Assembly: GCA_003567055.1 (NCBI GenBank) | Contig: PXAW01000335.1 | Location: 1-6,313 of the forward strand | Length of the DNA stretch: 6,313 bases | From: Hyphomicrobiales bacterium | GTDB taxonomy: Bacteria; Pseudomonadota; Alphaproteobacteria; Rhizobiales; Beijerinckiaceae | Direction of reading: 5' to 3' | Part shown: piece after piece, positions 6,006 through 6,313 of the stretch | Layout of the letters: every line of letters begins with the position of its first letter | Position numbering within the stretch: position 1 is the stretch's first letter | The notes under the pieces: model-generated | Told to the model about the DNA's origin: nothing | Seen by the model: only the letters and a program-made list of their open reading frames with translations | Database searches by the model: none | Made by a program: the position numbers and the translations under genes

Positions 6006-6313
6006 TCAGGTGATGATCTGCTTCAGGAACAGTTTCGTGCGCTCGTGCTGCGGATTGGAGAAGAAGACGGAAGGCGGGTTCTCCTCGACGATTTCGCCGT
6101 AATCCATGAAGATCACCTTGTCCGCGACCTGACGGGCAAAGCCCATTTCATGGGTCACGCAGAGCATGGTCATGCCCTCCTCGGCGAGCTCGACCATGGT
6201 GTCGAGCACTTCCTTGACCATTTCCGGATCGAGCGCCGAAGTCGGCTCGTCGAACAGCATCAGGCGCGGGCGCATGCACAGGGAGCGCGCGATCGCGACA
6301 CGCTGCTGCTGGC
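6006..6313 (-). CDS. aapP: Polar amino-acid ABC transporter ATP-binding protein, C-terminal part
   Basis: The gene runs in from the right edge; the last 101 codons and the TGA (6006-6008) are visible. The protein is the nucleotide-binding subunit that powers amino-acid import from the periplasm, docking on inner-membrane permeases. The fragment begins within the ABC signature region ([11 protein letters not shown], the end of LSGGQ-QQR). It continues through Walker B LMLFDEP, the D-loop SALD and the switch histidine in [10 protein letters not shown], and ends with [11 protein letters not shown], as in GlnQ/AapP proteins. [14 protein letters not shown] and HERTKLFL are close to AapP, the broad-specificity L-amino-acid transporter ATPase of rhizobia. 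GlnQ, HisP or another polar amino-acid ATPase cannot be excluded without the permease genes. In aap operons aapP is the last gene (aapJQMP), which agrees with a tRNA gene, not another transporter gene, coming next. Confidence 0.87.
   Translation of the reverse strand, partial: QQQRVAIARSLCMRPRLMLFDEPTSALDPEMVKEVLDTMVELAEEGMTMLCVTHEMGFARQVADKVIFMDYGEIVEENPPSVFFSNPQHERTKLFLKQIIT

Noticed and set aside
5767..6102. Plus-strand open frames over the tRNA gene and the ATPase 3' end
   Set aside because: They run through a complete tRNA gene in antisense and have no coding features.

Overview
The window looks like ordinary chromosome of a GC-rich alphaproteobacterium, most likely of the Hyphomicrobiales (Rhizobiales). 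The reasons are the MatB-type malonyl-CoA synthetase C-terminus, the alphaproteobacterial style of ParC and RecO lying together, an AapP-type amino-acid ABC ATPase, and strong G/C third-position bias that opens long antisense ORFs. I cannot assign a genus from the sequence.

Layout: the 3' end of a malonyl-CoA synthetase gene (+, 1-155) converges, 14 bp apart, on a minus-strand pair. That pair is recO (2439-3176) followed by parC (170-2416), separated by 22 bp and probably one transcript, coding for a recombination mediator and topoisomerase IV subunit A. A 112-bp divergent promoter region (3177-3288) separates recO from a plus-strand gene for a 463-residue helical protein of a family without known function (DUF6880-like). 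A BCP-like peroxiredoxin with an unusual insertion before its active-site cysteine follows 49 bp later in the same direction. Next comes an AT-rich, inverted-repeat-rich stretch (5303-5495) that contains a TATAAT box and leads into an 81-codon gene for a small protein I do not recognise. The right end holds tRNA-Cys(GCA) on the minus strand with an encoded CCA, and the last 101 codons of an aapP/glnQ-type ATPase gene, also on the minus strand.

The known genes are housekeeping: chromosome decatenation, recombinational repair, peroxide detoxification, cysteine decoding, amino-acid uptake and malonate activation. There is no sign of phage, insertion sequence, CRISPR or a defence system. The parts least explained by known biology are the small orphan gene with its AT-rich, palindrome-rich upstream region, the DUF6880-like gene beside the recO-parC unit, and the peroxiredoxin active-site insertion. 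Several short inverted repeats sit at gene boundaries: the matB/parC stop codons, the recO/DUF6880 divergent region, the tRNA 3' end and just after the aapP stop. They are listed as candidates only.
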